Of a stretch of 50,969 bases of DNA, positions 34,986-43,143 are shown piece after piece; the first letter of the stretch is position 1; every line of letters begins with the position of its first letter. The DNA lies in NCBI GenBank assembly GCA_035299065.1, contig DATGXI010000007.1, forward strand, positions 1 to 50,969. Reading direction: 5' to 3'. This DNA is from DASPJQ01 sp035299065 (GTDB taxonomy: Bacteria > Bacteroidota > Bacteroidia > Flavobacteriales_D > UBA2798). The translations under genes were made by a program, and so were the position numbers. Under the pieces are notes generated by a model that was given only the letters and a program-made list of their open reading frames with translations, was not told where the DNA came from and ran no database searches.

Positions 34986-35774
34986 TTATATAATTCCCAT
35001 TCCCAGCAAAACCGAAAATACCAATAGCATGATGGCTACAAAAAACTGCAGGGCATGAATGGTGACTTTTTTCACTAACTTACTGCCCACATACGCACCC
35101 GTAAAGGCGCAAAGGGTAGCGCATGTTATAAGGGTGTAGTCAAGCTGGTTGGATGTTTTATAAATTTGCGATGAATAAATTCCCAGGCGCGAAACATCAA
35201 TAAGGCAGGCCAGTATTACCCCCGTTGCAATAAAAGCTTCTTTGGTTAAACCAGCACGTATAAGAAACGCGCTGCGCAAGGCACCTTGATTGCCACTGAG
35301 TCCGCCAAAAAAACCACTAAGCAAACCGCCCAAAGGCAAATATTTTTTATCAACCTCTATTTTTTTTAGAAGGGGAATTAACTCGAAAAGGGAAAAAAAT
35401 GCGAGCAAAATAGCAATGGTTAATTTAACGGGAGTAACCGAAAACAATTTTTCGTTAAGCGTATAGGAATACAATGCCGGCATTTCGCCAATTTTGTACA
35501 GGAGCCAGGCGCCAAGCAATGCTGCTATTACGGATGGAATACCAAACCGGATGATAACCTGTTTGTTTGCTTTGTTGCCTACAAGTACTAGTTTAAAAAG
35601 GTTGTTCAGAAAATGCACAATTGCAGTAAGGGCAATGGCCAAATCAATAGGAAAAAACAAGGCGAAAACAGGAGTCATTAATGTGCCCAGACCAAAACCT
35701 GAAAATAAGGTAAGCCCTGATCCTATTAACGCGCAGGAACAAATAAGCAGGTAAGCAGCTAAAGTTTCAGTCAT
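34986..35774 (-). CDS. TauE/SafE family membrane transporter
   Basis: A 262-residue inner-membrane protein with about eight hydrophobic helices. It shows the two-fold duplicated pattern of the TauE/SafE (DUF81) family: GFGLGTLMTPVFALFFPIDL in the first half and GGLLSGFFGGLSGNQGALRS in the second. The second Gly-rich segment is the family hallmark. Members export or import sulfur-containing organic anions such as sulfite or sulfoacetate; the ligand here is not determinable. I use the ATG at 35774 (MTETLAAYLL), since a TTG two codons upstream is less likely. Confidence 0.9.
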   Translation of the reverse strand: MTETLAAYLLICSCALIGSGLTLFSGFGLGTLMTPVFALFFPIDLAIALTAIVHFLNNLFKLVLVGNKANKQVIIRFGIPSVIAALLGAWLLYKIGEMPALYSYTLNEKLFSVTPVKLTIAILLAFFSLFELIPLLKKIEVDKKYLPLGGLLSGFFGGLSGNQGALRSAFLIRAGLTKEAFIATGVILACLIDVSRLGIYSSQIYKTSNQLDYTLITCATLCAFTGAYVGSKLVKKVTIHALQFFVAIMLLVFSVLLGMGII

Positions 35775-35870
35775 GTTCAAAGATAGTAAATTTGAGTTGG
35801 ACAGTTGCAGAAAGCAGCGTTACGCAGCAAAATGCATGCTATTTCCCTAAACTTACTCCTTGTAAATAAT

Positions 35871-36302
35871 TTAAGCAGGTTGTTTTTCCACCAGGTTTTT
35901 AAGTCCGTTCATGGCTTTGTCCCAATGTTCCCAGGCTTTTTCACTGTTGGGCGCTCCCAATTTATTTTCCTGTACAACGGTCAACTCGGTTGTATGGCCG
36001 TTTAATTGTAGTTCATATGAATACCACGAATAATTTTCAGGCTTGTCAGGCAGGCCACTGCGGCTGCTCCAATGGGTAAATGTTAGTTTTTTTTCGGGCT
36101 CAAGGTGAATTATTTTTCCTTTATCCAAATACTCCTGTCCCTCCCAAACCCCGGTCCATGTTATTTCGCTTCCTGTTTTCCAATCACTGGTAGCATTGGT
36201 ATTGAAATAATATTCCTTAATAAGATCGGGATTGGTCAATGCTTCCCACACGCGCGTGGGTGTAGCATGAATGAGATACATTTTTTTAAGTGTGGTGTCC
36301 AT
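35871..36302 (-). CDS. SRPBCC/AHSA1-like domain protein
   Basis: A 143-residue single-domain START/Bet v1-like protein of the AHSA1 (Hsp90 ATPase activator C-terminal-like) group. The N-terminal strand and helix read LKKMYLIHATPTRVWEALTN, followed by PDLIKEYYF, then the beta-sheet (ITWTGVWEGQEYLDKGKII, KLTFTHWSS) and a long C-terminal helix (KAWEHWDKAMNGLKNLVEK). Proteins of this type bind hydrophobic ligands or act with ArsR-type regulators, but no such regulator is adjacent. The ATG start agrees with the family's beginning. It is a stand-alone gene. Confidence 0.88.
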   Translation of the reverse strand: MDTTLKKMYLIHATPTRVWEALTNPDLIKEYYFNTNATSDWKTGSEITWTGVWEGQEYLDKGKIIHLEPEKKLTFTHWSSRSGLPDKPENYSWYSYELQLNGHTTELTVVQENKLGAPNSEKAWEHWDKAMNGLKNLVEKQPA

Positions 36303-36377
36303 TTTTTTATTTTCCTGAATATAATTCCTCTTTTTTCATTGGTCCATATATGATTTTAGTGTTTGATTACAGCATTC

Positions 36378-36387
36378 ACACATGTGT
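36378..36387. promoter_or_regulatory. 10-bp palindrome ACACATGTGT
   Basis: A perfect 10-bp palindrome in the 477-bp gap between the AHSA1-like gene (minus) and the first Asp-box-like gene (plus). It sits inside a weak AGCATT/AATGCT inverted repeat. It could be an operator, but this is a pattern only. Confidence 0.25.
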
Positions 36388-36517
36388 ATAACATGAAAAA
36401 ATGCTAAATGAAAACACATTCCCTCATTGGGAAACTGGTGGTACTTAATGCGCTTGCCAATCAGCGCTATAGGTTATGGGTATGCTATTTGCCAAATGAA
36501 ATTGGGTTTTAAACGGA

Positions 36518-36643
36518 ATGAATATGAGGAAAAGGATATTGATTTCACTGGCAGCCTTTGTAACAACACTGGTATGCAACGGGCGCACAGTCGCAATGCA
36601 TCACCAAAACAACGGCAACAACAGTAAAACACACGGGGCATAA
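36518..36643 (+). CDS. possible 41-residue signal-peptide-bearing small protein
   Basis: A short frame starting MNMRKRILISLAAFVTTLVC, then RTVAMHHQ and a Gln/Asn-rich end. The basic start and hydrophobic core make a good signal peptide, but only about 15 residues would remain after cleavage. It precedes three small secreted paralogs on the same strand, so it may be the 5' remnant of a fourth copy: the sequence to 36779 has stops in every frame. Otherwise the 477-bp gap 36303-36779 shows only the palindrome at 36378. Confidence 0.3.
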   Translation: MNMRKRILISLAAFVTTLVCNGRTVAMHHQNNGNNSKTHGA

Positions 36644-36779
36644 ATAAAATGAAGGAACCTGGAAACAGGATTGTAATGGCCAGCAGTGCACTTATTGGTT
36701 AAGCAGCGATTTGGTAAGTAAGATGGAAGAAACACAGGACTGGTAAAAACCGGGATAAATTATAAAAACAGAGAGAATT

Positions 36780-37202
36780 ATGGTAGAAAAAACAATTTTT
36801 GCAATGGCACTGCTTGGTATGGTGGTGACTGCAGGCACAATGAATGTTCAGGCAAACAACAAGCCGGTTGTTGTAAAAAACATGAAACAAGAATACAATT
36901 GGCGAAAGTCAGTTGACGGTACCTGGACAGGTAAATACAATGGTCAGGAATATATGTATAAAATGAAAAATGGAAGGCTCCAGCAGCAATACAACAACGG
37001 TGAATGGAGCGATGTGAAGGACAATATATGGTATGATTCCAACGGACAACGTTACCGGTATGATGACAAAACGGTAAACTCAAGCATAGATGGAACCAAC
37101 TGGATGAGTGTAAATGGCTCAATTTGGCAGGGAAACAACGGGTATTGGTATAAAATTGATAAAGACGGTACAGTGTGGTGGCACAACTCGTCAATAAAAT
37201 AA
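36780..37202 (+). CDS. small secreted Trp/Tyr-rich protein, Asp-box-like family member 1
   Basis: A 140-residue protein with a signal peptide (MVEKTIFAMALLGMVVTAGT, cleavage near NVQA). The mature part of about 110 residues is rich in Trp, Tyr, Gly and Asp, with short repeats of 'G.WxxxxxxxYxY' type: YNWRKSVDGTW, GEWSDVKDNIWYDSNGQRYR, SSIDGTNWMSVNGSIW, GYWYKIDKDGTVWW. It aligns end to end with the two genes downstream. In the position of their SxDxGxTW Asp box it has SSIDGTNW, which is degenerate. The repeat spacing suggests stacked beta hairpins. I do not recognise a named family. Confidence 0.75.
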   Translation: MVEKTIFAMALLGMVVTAGTMNVQANNKPVVVKNMKQEYNWRKSVDGTWTGKYNGQEYMYKMKNGRLQQQYNNGEWSDVKDNIWYDSNGQRYRYDDKTVNSSIDGTNWMSVNGSIWQGNNGYWYKIDKDGTVWWHNSSIK

Positions 37203-37217
37203 ATTGAATGAAAAACA

Positions 37218-37254
37218 CTCCTCCGCAGCCAAACTTCGTGGGGTTGCGGAGGAG
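37218..37254 (+). other. strong hairpin in the leader of the second Asp-box-like gene
   Basis: A perfect 10-bp stem (CTCCTCCGCA/TGCGGAGGAG) with a 17-nt loop lies between the stop of family member 1 (37202) and the ATG of member 2 (37283). It is followed by AAAAAG rather than Ts, so it is more likely an mRNA stability or attenuation structure than a terminator. Confidence 0.65.
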
Positions 37255-37282
37255 AAAAAGTGAAAACCAAAAAACAAGAACT

Positions 37283-37687
37283 ATGAAAAAGTGGATGATT
37301 TTTTTACTGGCTTTACTGGTGGGCCTCAATTTTGCGTTTGAATTAAAGCGTGAAAAAACAAGGTGTGTTGTTACTGTGTTACAACGTGAATGGGTTAAAG
37401 CTGACAAGGGTTATTGGCGTGCCAAAAAAGAAAACGATGTGGTGTATTATAAATTGGATACCGATGGAAGGGTATTTTGGTCGGGCGATTCAAAAAACTG
37501 GAGCCAGGTGTCAAATGCCACGTGGATGGATTATGATGGTAAATGGTACCGGGTAAACAATAATTTATTTTTTGTGAGTGCTGATAGTGGTAAGACTTGG
37601 ACCAATGTACCGGGAGCTACCTGGCGTGGCGGTGACGGACGCTGGTATAAATTTGATGATCATTGGGGAGTTTGGGTTGAGAAATGA
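37283..37687 (+). CDS. small secreted Trp-rich protein with Asp-box motif, family member 2
   Basis: A 134-residue protein starting MKKWMIFLLALLVGLNFAFE (signal peptide). I place the start here because an ATG-initiated extension from 37208 would translate through the 10-bp hairpin at 37218. The mature domain contains EWVKADKGYWRAKKENDVVY, WSGDSKNWSQVSNATWMDYD, the Asp box SADSGKTW (S-x-D-x-G-x-T-W), and ATWRGGDGRWYKFDDHWGVW. Asp boxes usually cap beta-hairpins in sialidase-like propellers, yet the protein is far too short for a propeller unless it oligomerises. It is closely related to the gene at 37963 and more distantly to the one at 36780. Confidence 0.78.
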   Translation: MKKWMIFLLALLVGLNFAFELKREKTRCVVTVLQREWVKADKGYWRAKKENDVVYYKLDTDGRVFWSGDSKNWSQVSNATWMDYDGKWYRVNNNLFFVSADSGKTWTNVPGATWRGGDGRWYKFDDHWGVWVEK

Positions 37688-37834
37688 TCAATTGCGCTGA
37701 ACCCTTGAAAACATGTTGTTTTGCGAATTTGCATAATTTTTATTCCATAGCAAGGATTGTCTTTTGGTGCTTTGGCCTCCATACATAGACAGGCATAGGA
37801 TTGGCCAATAAGTGTACTTCATACCTGTTTTTGC

Positions 37835-37870
37835 ATATGTTAGTAACCAGTAAATATGCAGGTTACCAGT
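37835..37870. promoter_or_regulatory. pair of 17-bp direct repeats upstream of Asp-box-like gene 3
   Basis: ATATG-TTA-GTAACCAGT (37835-37851) and ATATG-CAG-GTTACCAGT (37854-37870) match at 13 of 17 positions and are 19 bp apart, close to two helical turns. GTAACC and GGTTAC within them also form an inverted repeat. They lie about 93 bp before the ATG at 37963, a plausible regulator site. Confidence 0.35.
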
Positions 37871-37962
37871 TAATTAGGGCGTATTTGTGCAAAAGCCTGC
37901 GACTGATGTAAAATATTGGTATAGCTTTTGTTATATATTAGGCCAACTAAATTAAACCACAT

Positions 37963-38331
37963 ATGAAAACAATAGTATACGCTGTTTTTTTAACCATGTT
38001 TGCTTTTACTGCCGCAGCACAAACTCATGACTGGAAAAAAAGTGAGAGTGGTGAGTGGAAAGTGAAAAAGGACAACAAAGTATTAAGTTATAAAATAGAC
38101 ACTGATTGTCTAGTTTGGTCAAGTGCCGATGGAAAAAAATGGGATGCGGTTGCAAAAAACATGTGGACCGATTATGAAGGCAATGTTTACCGCGTGCAGG
38201 CAAAAATGTTTTTTGTGAGTACCGATGGAGGAACGACCTGGGACAATACTCCTAATGCAACCTGGCATGGTGGTGATGGCATGTGGTACAAGTTTGACGA
38301 CACATGGGGCCTTTGGGTTTCACAACAATAA
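37963..38331 (+). CDS. small secreted Trp-rich protein with Asp-box motif, family member 3
   Basis: A 122-residue protein with a signal peptide (MKTIVYAVFLTMFAFTAAAQ). The mature sequence of about 100 residues parallels member 2: HDWKKSESGEWKVKKDNKVL, WSSADGKKWDAVAKNMWTDY, the Asp box STDGGTTW, and ATWHGGDGMWYKFDDTWGLW. The near-invariant ATW-x-GGDG-x-WYKFDD-x-WG-x-WV tail defines the family. The gene has its own 275-bp upstream region with direct repeats and ends in a terminator, so it is probably expressed apart from members 1 and 2. The function is unknown; a carbohydrate- or surface-binding role is a guess from the aromatic-rich faces. Confidence 0.8.
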   Translation: MKTIVYAVFLTMFAFTAAAQTHDWKKSESGEWKVKKDNKVLSYKIDTDCLVWSSADGKKWDAVAKNMWTDYEGNVYRVQAKMFFVSTDGGTTWDNTPNATWHGGDGMWYKFDDTWGLWVSQQ

Positions 38332-38358
38332 TAAAAAGTATTCTTGATAAATTAAAAG

Positions 38359-38383
38359 ATCCCGGTGATGAGCCGGGATTTTT
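38359..38383 (+). terminator. rho-independent terminator after Asp-box-like gene 3
   Basis: A 7-bp stem (ATCCCGG/CCGGGAT) with a 7-nt loop is followed by a short T-run. It lies 27 nt after the stop at 38331. Confidence 0.85.
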
Positions 38384-38447
38384 GTTTTTGCAGAACCTAT
38401 TAGTTGTTAAAGAAATTTATAAACGGAAGTGAGCGGCAGGTTAATTG

Positions 38448-38462
38448 GTTGATTGTATCAAC
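38448..38462. promoter_or_regulatory. candidate MarR operator (GTTGAT-TGT-ATCAAC)
   Basis: A perfect 6-bp inverted repeat with a 3-nt spacer directly abuts TAATTTG (38463-38469), a plausible -7 element, and ends 22 nt before the marR ATG. A dimer bound here would block the promoter, as expected for autoregulation. Confidence 0.5.
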
Positions 38463-38484
38463 TAATTTGTAATTTAGCCGCGTT

Positions 38485-38985
38485 ATGGAAAAAAATGCAG
38501 GAACCATTGAATTGCCTTTGGGAAAGTTTTTTTATGAGCTAACCCGTTCATATGCAGGTACAATAACTAAACGACTTGAGCACATTGGCCTTGACAGGCA
38601 CTACTCATTGTTACTTACAATTAATGCCGGTGGCGGCAAGTACACACAACAGGACCTGTGTGATTTTTTAAACATTGACAAGGCCACCATGGTGCGCAAC
38701 CTGGATTTTTTATCAGATAAAAGAATGCTTAAGCGCGTAACTGACGCTGAGGACAGGAGGCAGCACCGTATTGTGTTGACCGAGCACGGTAAAAAAGCGG
38801 TTGAGCATATTAATAAAGCGGTAGTTGAAATGAATAAAATTGCTTTTAAAGGAATTGCGCTAAATAAACAAAAAGAATTTTATGTTATGATGCATATGAT
38901 GCGCGACAATTTAAAATACGAACCTTCACACAAAGTGGTTATTGATTTTAAAAACCTTGGATCAAAAAAAACAACGGTAAAATAA
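38485..38985 (+). CDS. MarR family transcriptional regulator
   Basis: A 166-residue winged-helix regulator. The DNA-binding core is YTQQDLCDFLNIDKATMVRN (recognition helix), LDFLSDKRMLKR and the wing VTDAEDRRQHRIVLTEHGK, which carries the family's DxRxxxxxLT pattern. Long terminal helices would form the dimer. It is the first gene of an efflux operon (adaptor 22 nt downstream, then pump and outer-membrane channel). It probably represses that operon and itself from the inverted repeat at 38448 until an inducer binds. No Cys-based oxidant sensor is seen, and the ligand is unknown. Confidence 0.92.
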   Translation: MEKNAGTIELPLGKFFYELTRSYAGTITKRLEHIGLDRHYSLLLTINAGGGKYTQQDLCDFLNIDKATMVRNLDFLSDKRMLKRVTDAEDRRQHRIVLTEHGKKAVEHINKAVVEMNKIAFKGIALNKQKEFYVMMHMMRDNLKYEPSHKVVIDFKNLGSKKTTVK

Positions 38986-39007
38986 ACGAGCTAATAGTTG
39001 AACAGCA

Positions 39008-40084
39008 ATGAAAACATTTAAAACCTTGTTTTTGATTGCCATGGTAATAACACTACTGTGGTTGTTGAAATATCTTTTTTTTCCCGCACCCGTGCCTGTG
39101 GATGTGAAGGGCGGCAAAGGAAAGGGACCCGGGGTGGTTGAAATATACGTAGCAGAGCCGCGCTTACTTGACAACCATATTTTTATTAGTGGAACGGTGA
39201 TGGCCAATGAGGAAGTAAATCTTTCGCCAGAAGTACAGGGAAAAGTATTGGGTATTTATTTCAAAGAGGGTACAACCGTAAAAAAAGGACAATTGCTGGT
39301 TAAATTGAACGATGCTGGCTTGCGTGCTGAATTGAAAAAACTTCAGGCTCAGGAAAAATTACTTGCGGCACAGGAACAACGCATGGTAAAATTGCTTGAA
39401 GTTAAAGGCATAAGCCAGGAGGAATACGAAACCATATCCACGCAATTAACTGCAGTACGTGCCGATATTGAAATTAACCGTACGCGTGTTGATGAAACTG
39501 AATTACGCGCGCCTTTTGATGGAAAAATTGGGATAAAAAACATAAGCGAAGGTAGTTTTATTAATACCACCACAATAATTGCCCTGTTGCAACAATCAAA
39601 CCCTGTTAAAATTGATTTTTATATTCCTGAAAAGTATGCTGGCCTGGTACAAAAAGGCGATACGTTTGGTTTTACGGTTGAAGCAAATCAAAAACGTTTT
39701 GTGGCTACTGTTGCAGCCATTGATCCGGCCATTGATGCAGCTACACGTACACTGCGCATTCGTGCAACAGCACCAAATGCAAATGGTGAATTAATACCCG
39801 GAGCATTTGCACGCATTAACTTTTTACTGGAACACACCGAAGCAACTATTTTAGTTCCAACCGAAGCAATAATTCCGGTTCAGAAAGGAAAAAAAGTTTT
39901 TGTGGTCCGAAACGGTAAAGCAGAAGAAATAATGGTTGAAACCGGGTTGCGTACCGATACCCACGTTCAGGTTATAACAGGTTTGCAAAAAGGAGATAGT
40001 GTAGTTACACGTGGTATAATGCAATTAAAGCCTGGAGCACCGGTTAAAGTGAAAATAAACGCAAAGGTACCAGTTAAAAAATGA
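39008..40084 (+). CDS. RND efflux periplasmic adaptor subunit (membrane fusion protein)
   Basis: A 358-residue HlyD/AcrA-type adaptor anchored by an N-terminal helix (KTLFLIAMVITLLWLLKYLF). The barrel-sandwich halves are VNLSPEVQGKVLGIYFKEGT and the region around LRAPFDGKIGIKNI. A short coiled-coil hairpin lies between them (LRAELKKLQAQEKLLAAQEQ). The beta-barrel (VKIDFYIPEKYAGLVQKGDT) and membrane-proximal domain (ILVPTEAIIPVQKGKKVFVV) follow. It joins the inner-membrane pump to the TolC-like channel across the periplasm. The stop overlaps the pump's start as ATGA. Confidence 0.95.
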   Translation: MKTFKTLFLIAMVITLLWLLKYLFFPAPVPVDVKGGKGKGPGVVEIYVAEPRLLDNHIFISGTVMANEEVNLSPEVQGKVLGIYFKEGTTVKKGQLLVKLNDAGLRAELKKLQAQEKLLAAQEQRMVKLLEVKGISQEEYETISTQLTAVRADIEINRTRVDETELRAPFDGKIGIKNISEGSFINTTTIIALLQQSNPVKIDFYIPEKYAGLVQKGDTFGFTVEANQKRFVATVAAIDPAIDAATRTLRIRATAPNANGELIPGAFARINFLLEHTEATILVPTEAIIPVQKGKKVFVVRNGKAEEIMVETGLRTDTHVQVITGLQKGDSVVTRGIMQLKPGAPVKVKINAKVPVKK

Positions 40085-43000
40085 ATATTTCAACACTTAG
40101 CATAAAACGTCCGGTACTGGCCATTGTCATGAACCTTATCATTATACTTTTTGGTATAATAGGATATACGTTTTTAGGGGTGCGTGAATTTCCTTCCATT
40201 GATCCTCCTGTTATCACAGTGCGTACATCTTATCCCGGTGCCAATGCAAGGGTAATTGAAGCTGAAATTACCGACCCTTTGGAAAAAGTAATTAACGGTA
40301 TTTCGGGTATACGCTCCATCACATCGGCAAGCAACCAGGGGTCAAGTGAAATAAAAGTTGAATTTGAATTAGGCGTTGACCTTGAAACAGCGCGTAATGA
40401 TGTGAGCGATAAAGTTTCGCAGGCTATGCGGAATTTGCCAAAAGACATTGATGGAATTCCAACCGTGCAAAAAGCTGATGCAAATTCAGATGCCATAGTT
40501 TCAATGACCATTCAGAACGATTCGCTAACGCATATGGAGCTAAGTGATTTTGCCGAGAATGTGGTGGCACAACGCTTACAAACCATTGAAGGTGTAAGTT
40601 CCATTCAAATATGGGGGCAAAAAAAATACGCCATGCGTTTAAGGTTGAATCCTGAAAAAATGGCAGCGGCAGGCATTACTGCCTTGGATGTAAAAATAGC
40701 ACTTGACAGGGAGAATATTGAATTACCTGCAGGTAAAATGGCTGGTAGTGCAACTGAGTTAAATATCAATGTTGTTGGTAAATTAAAAACGGTTGATGAA
40801 TTCAATGAATTAATCATACGCAATGAAAACGGACGCTTAACACGCATGAAGGATATTGGGTTTGCCGAAATGGGAACCGAAAATGAAGAAACCGTGTTGC
40901 GCAGTTCGGGTATACCCATGATTGGTTTGGGACTTGTTCCTCAACCAGGCTCTAATTATATAGCCATTGCCAATGAATTTTACAAACGTTATGATAAATT
41001 AAAAACTGAACTGCCAAAAGGGTATAAGCTTGATATTGCACTTGACAATACTGTATTTATTGAGAATTCACTGGAAGAAGTAAAAGAAACCTTGCTTATT
41101 GCTATTATTCTGGTAGTGCTGATTATTTACCTGTTTTTTCGTGATTGGGTTGTTGCTTTCAGGCCACTTATTGATATACCCGTTTCGCTTATAGGCACTT
41201 TTTTTATAATGTACCTTTGCGGTTTTTCCATTAATATTTTGACATTGCTTGCTGTGGTGCTTGCTACCGGGCTTGTGGTTGATGATGGAATTGTGGTTAC
41301 CGAGAACATTTACAAGAAAATTGAAAAGGGCATGTCTCCAAAAGAAGCTGCCATTAAAGGGAGTGCTGAAATTATGTTTGCCGTAATTTCAACCTCACTT
41401 ACCCTTGCTGCTGTTTTTTTACCCATTGTGTTCATGACCGGTTTTGTGGGCGAATTGTTTACCGAATTTGGTGTTGTATTGGCTTCGGCCGTTCTTATTT
41501 CAGCATTTGTTTCCCTTACACTCACACCCATGCTGAATGCCTACATGGTTCGAAAAACCACAAAAAAAAGCAGGTTTTACGAGCGCACCGAGCCTTTTTT
41601 TATTGGAATGGAAGAACGTTACCGAAATGCAGTAACCGGCTTCATAAAGCAGCGCTGGTGGGCCTGGGTAATAGTGCCGTTTTGTGTTTTTATAGGTTTG
41701 TTCTATTGGTTTACCTTACCAGCTGAACTGGCACCGCTCGAAGATCGGGGTTGGTTCAGAATAGGTGTAACAGCACCCGAAGGAGCTTCGTTTGAATACA
41801 CCGATGCCTATATGCAAAAACTTTCTGATTTCATTGAAGATTCAATTCCTGAAAAAAAATTCCTGCTAACGGTAACAGCCCCTGGTTTTACGGGATCGGG
41901 TGCTGTAAATACAGGCATGATTCGTTTACGTTTTGTACCTTCCAATGAGCGTGTGCGAACACAACAGGACCTGGCAAATTATTTTACGGCAGTTGCTTCA
42001 GGTTTTCCCGAAGGACGCATTTCGGTTAACCAGGAACAAACCATTTCGGTTGGTAACAGCAGCCGTGGCGCTACATTGCAATACGTTATACAGGCACCAA
42101 ATTTTGACAGCCTGCGAAAAATAGTTCCTGTTTTTTTGGATTCAATGATGAAAGATCCTGTTTTGGTAGGACCCGATGTGAACTTAAAATTCAATAAGCC
42201 TGAAATAGAACTGGTGCCTGATGTTGAAAAAGCAAACGCTGTTGGACTAACCGAAAATGACCTTGCGCAAAGCCTGCAGTATAACCTCAGTGGAATACGC
42301 TTTGGTTATTTTAACATGAATGGAAAACAATACCAGGTAATGGGACAGGTTGAACGTGTTAACAGAAACGATCCGTCAGACTTAACGGGACTGTATGTTC
42401 GCAATAAGGATGGTAAATTAATACAACTTGATAATGTTGTAAAAAGGCAGGAATTAAGCAGCCCTCCGCAATTGTACCGCTATAACCGTTATGTAAGTGC
42501 AACCGTGTCGGCCAATATTGCACCCGGAAGAACAATGGGCGATGCAGTAAAAACCATGAAACGCATTCAGAAAAATGTACTGGGCCCTTCATTTTCTATG
42601 GAAGCCACGGGACCTGCGCGCGATTATGAAGAAAGTTCCTCGAATTTTATTTACACATTTATTTTATCACTCTTGCTTATTTACCTTGTACTTTCAGCCC
42701 AGTTTGAGAGTTTTTCCGATCCGTTTATCATTATCATGACCGTTCCACTGGCTTTTGCAGGCGCGTTATTTTCTTTATGGTATTTTAACCAGACAAATAA
42801 TATTTTCAGCCAGATTGGTTTAATCATGTTGATTGGTTTGGTGACTAAAAATGGGATATTGATTGTTGAATTTGCCAATCAATTAAGGGAGCAAGGCCAG
42901 GAACGAACACAGGCGGCTATAAATGCAGCGGTATCACGTTTGCGTCCTATTTTAATGACCAGTATTGCAACCGCACTTGGAGCTTTGCCCATTGCTATGG

Positions 43001-43143
43001 CCCTTGGATCAGGTTCTGTAAGCCGCATGGGAATGGGTATAGTAGTGGTTGGTGGAATTTTATTTTCACTCATCCTGACTCTATTTGTAGTACCAGCCAT
43101 GTATACATTTTTATCAAAAAAGAAATACACCAGTCATGCGTAA
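40081..43143 (+). CDS. RND efflux transporter, HAE1 (AcrB-like) family
   Basis: A 1020-residue proton-driven inner-membrane drug exporter with 12 predicted transmembrane helices and two large periplasmic loops. The proton-relay residues are present: the paired Asp in TM4 (ATGLVVDDGIVVTENI) and the Lys in TM10 (GLVTKNGILIVEFANQLREQ). The N-terminal ISTLSIKRPVLAIVMNLIII and the pseudo-repeat structure are typical. Length is near the AcrB/MexB norm. Substrates are not predictable. It overlaps the adaptor by 4 nt (ATGA) and the channel gene by 8 nt, so the tripartite pump is translationally coupled and probably controlled by the MarR protein. Confidence 0.97.
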   Translation: MNISTLSIKRPVLAIVMNLIIILFGIIGYTFLGVREFPSIDPPVITVRTSYPGANARVIEAEITDPLEKVINGISGIRSITSASNQGSSEIKVEFELGVDLETARNDVSDKVSQAMRNLPKDIDGIPTVQKADANSDAIVSMTIQNDSLTHMELSDFAENVVAQRLQTIEGVSSIQIWGQKKYAMRLRLNPEKMAAAGITALDVKIALDRENIELPAGKMAGSATELNINVVGKLKTVDEFNELIIRNENGRLTRMKDIGFAEMGTENEETVLRSSGIPMIGLGLVPQPGSNYIAIANEFYKRYDKLKTELPKGYKLDIALDNTVFIENSLEEVKETLLIAIILVVLIIYLFFRDWVVAFRPLIDIPVSLIGTFFIMYLCGFSINILTLLAVVLATGLVVDDGIVVTENIYKKIEKGMSPKEAAIKGSAEIMFAVISTSLTLAAVFLPIVFMTGFVGELFTEFGVVLASAVLISAFVSLTLTPMLNAYMVRKTTKKSRFYERTEPFFIGMEERYRNAVTGFIKQRWWAWVIVPFCVFIGLFYWFTLPAELAPLEDRGWFRIGVTAPEGASFEYTDAYMQKLSDFIEDSIPEKKFLLTVTAPGFTGSGAVNTGMIRLRFVPSNERVRTQQDLANYFTAVASGFPEGRISVNQEQTISVGNSSRGATLQYVIQAPNFDSLRKIVPVFLDSMMKDPVLVGPDVNLKFNKPEIELVPDVEKANAVGLTENDLAQSLQYNLSGIRFGYFNMNGKQYQVMGQVERVNRNDPSDLTGLYVRNKDGKLIQLDNVVKRQELSSPPQLYRYNRYVSATVSANIAPGRTMGDAVKTMKRIQKNVLGPSFSMEATGPARDYEESSSNFIYTFILSLLLIYLVLSAQFESFSDPFIIIMTVPLAFAGALFSLWYFNQTNNIFSQIGLIMLIGLVTKNGILIVEFANQLREQGQERTQAAINAAVSRLRPILMTSIATALGALPIAMALGSGSVSRMGMGIVVVGGILFSLILTLFVVPAMYTFLSKKKYTSHA

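Noticed and set aside
36427..36627. 66-residue ORF in the gap before the Asp-box-like genes
   Set aside because: It has no signal peptide or coherent composition, and it overlaps the better candidate frame at 36518.
37208..37282. N-terminal extension of Asp-box-like protein 2 from 37208
   Set aside because: It would be translated through a 10-bp hairpin and put 25 polar residues before a normal signal peptide.
38448..38462. FNR/CRP-like binding site
   Set aside because: The TTGAT/ATCAA halves look FNR-like, but the spacer is 3 nt instead of 4, and the site fits a MarR operator by position.
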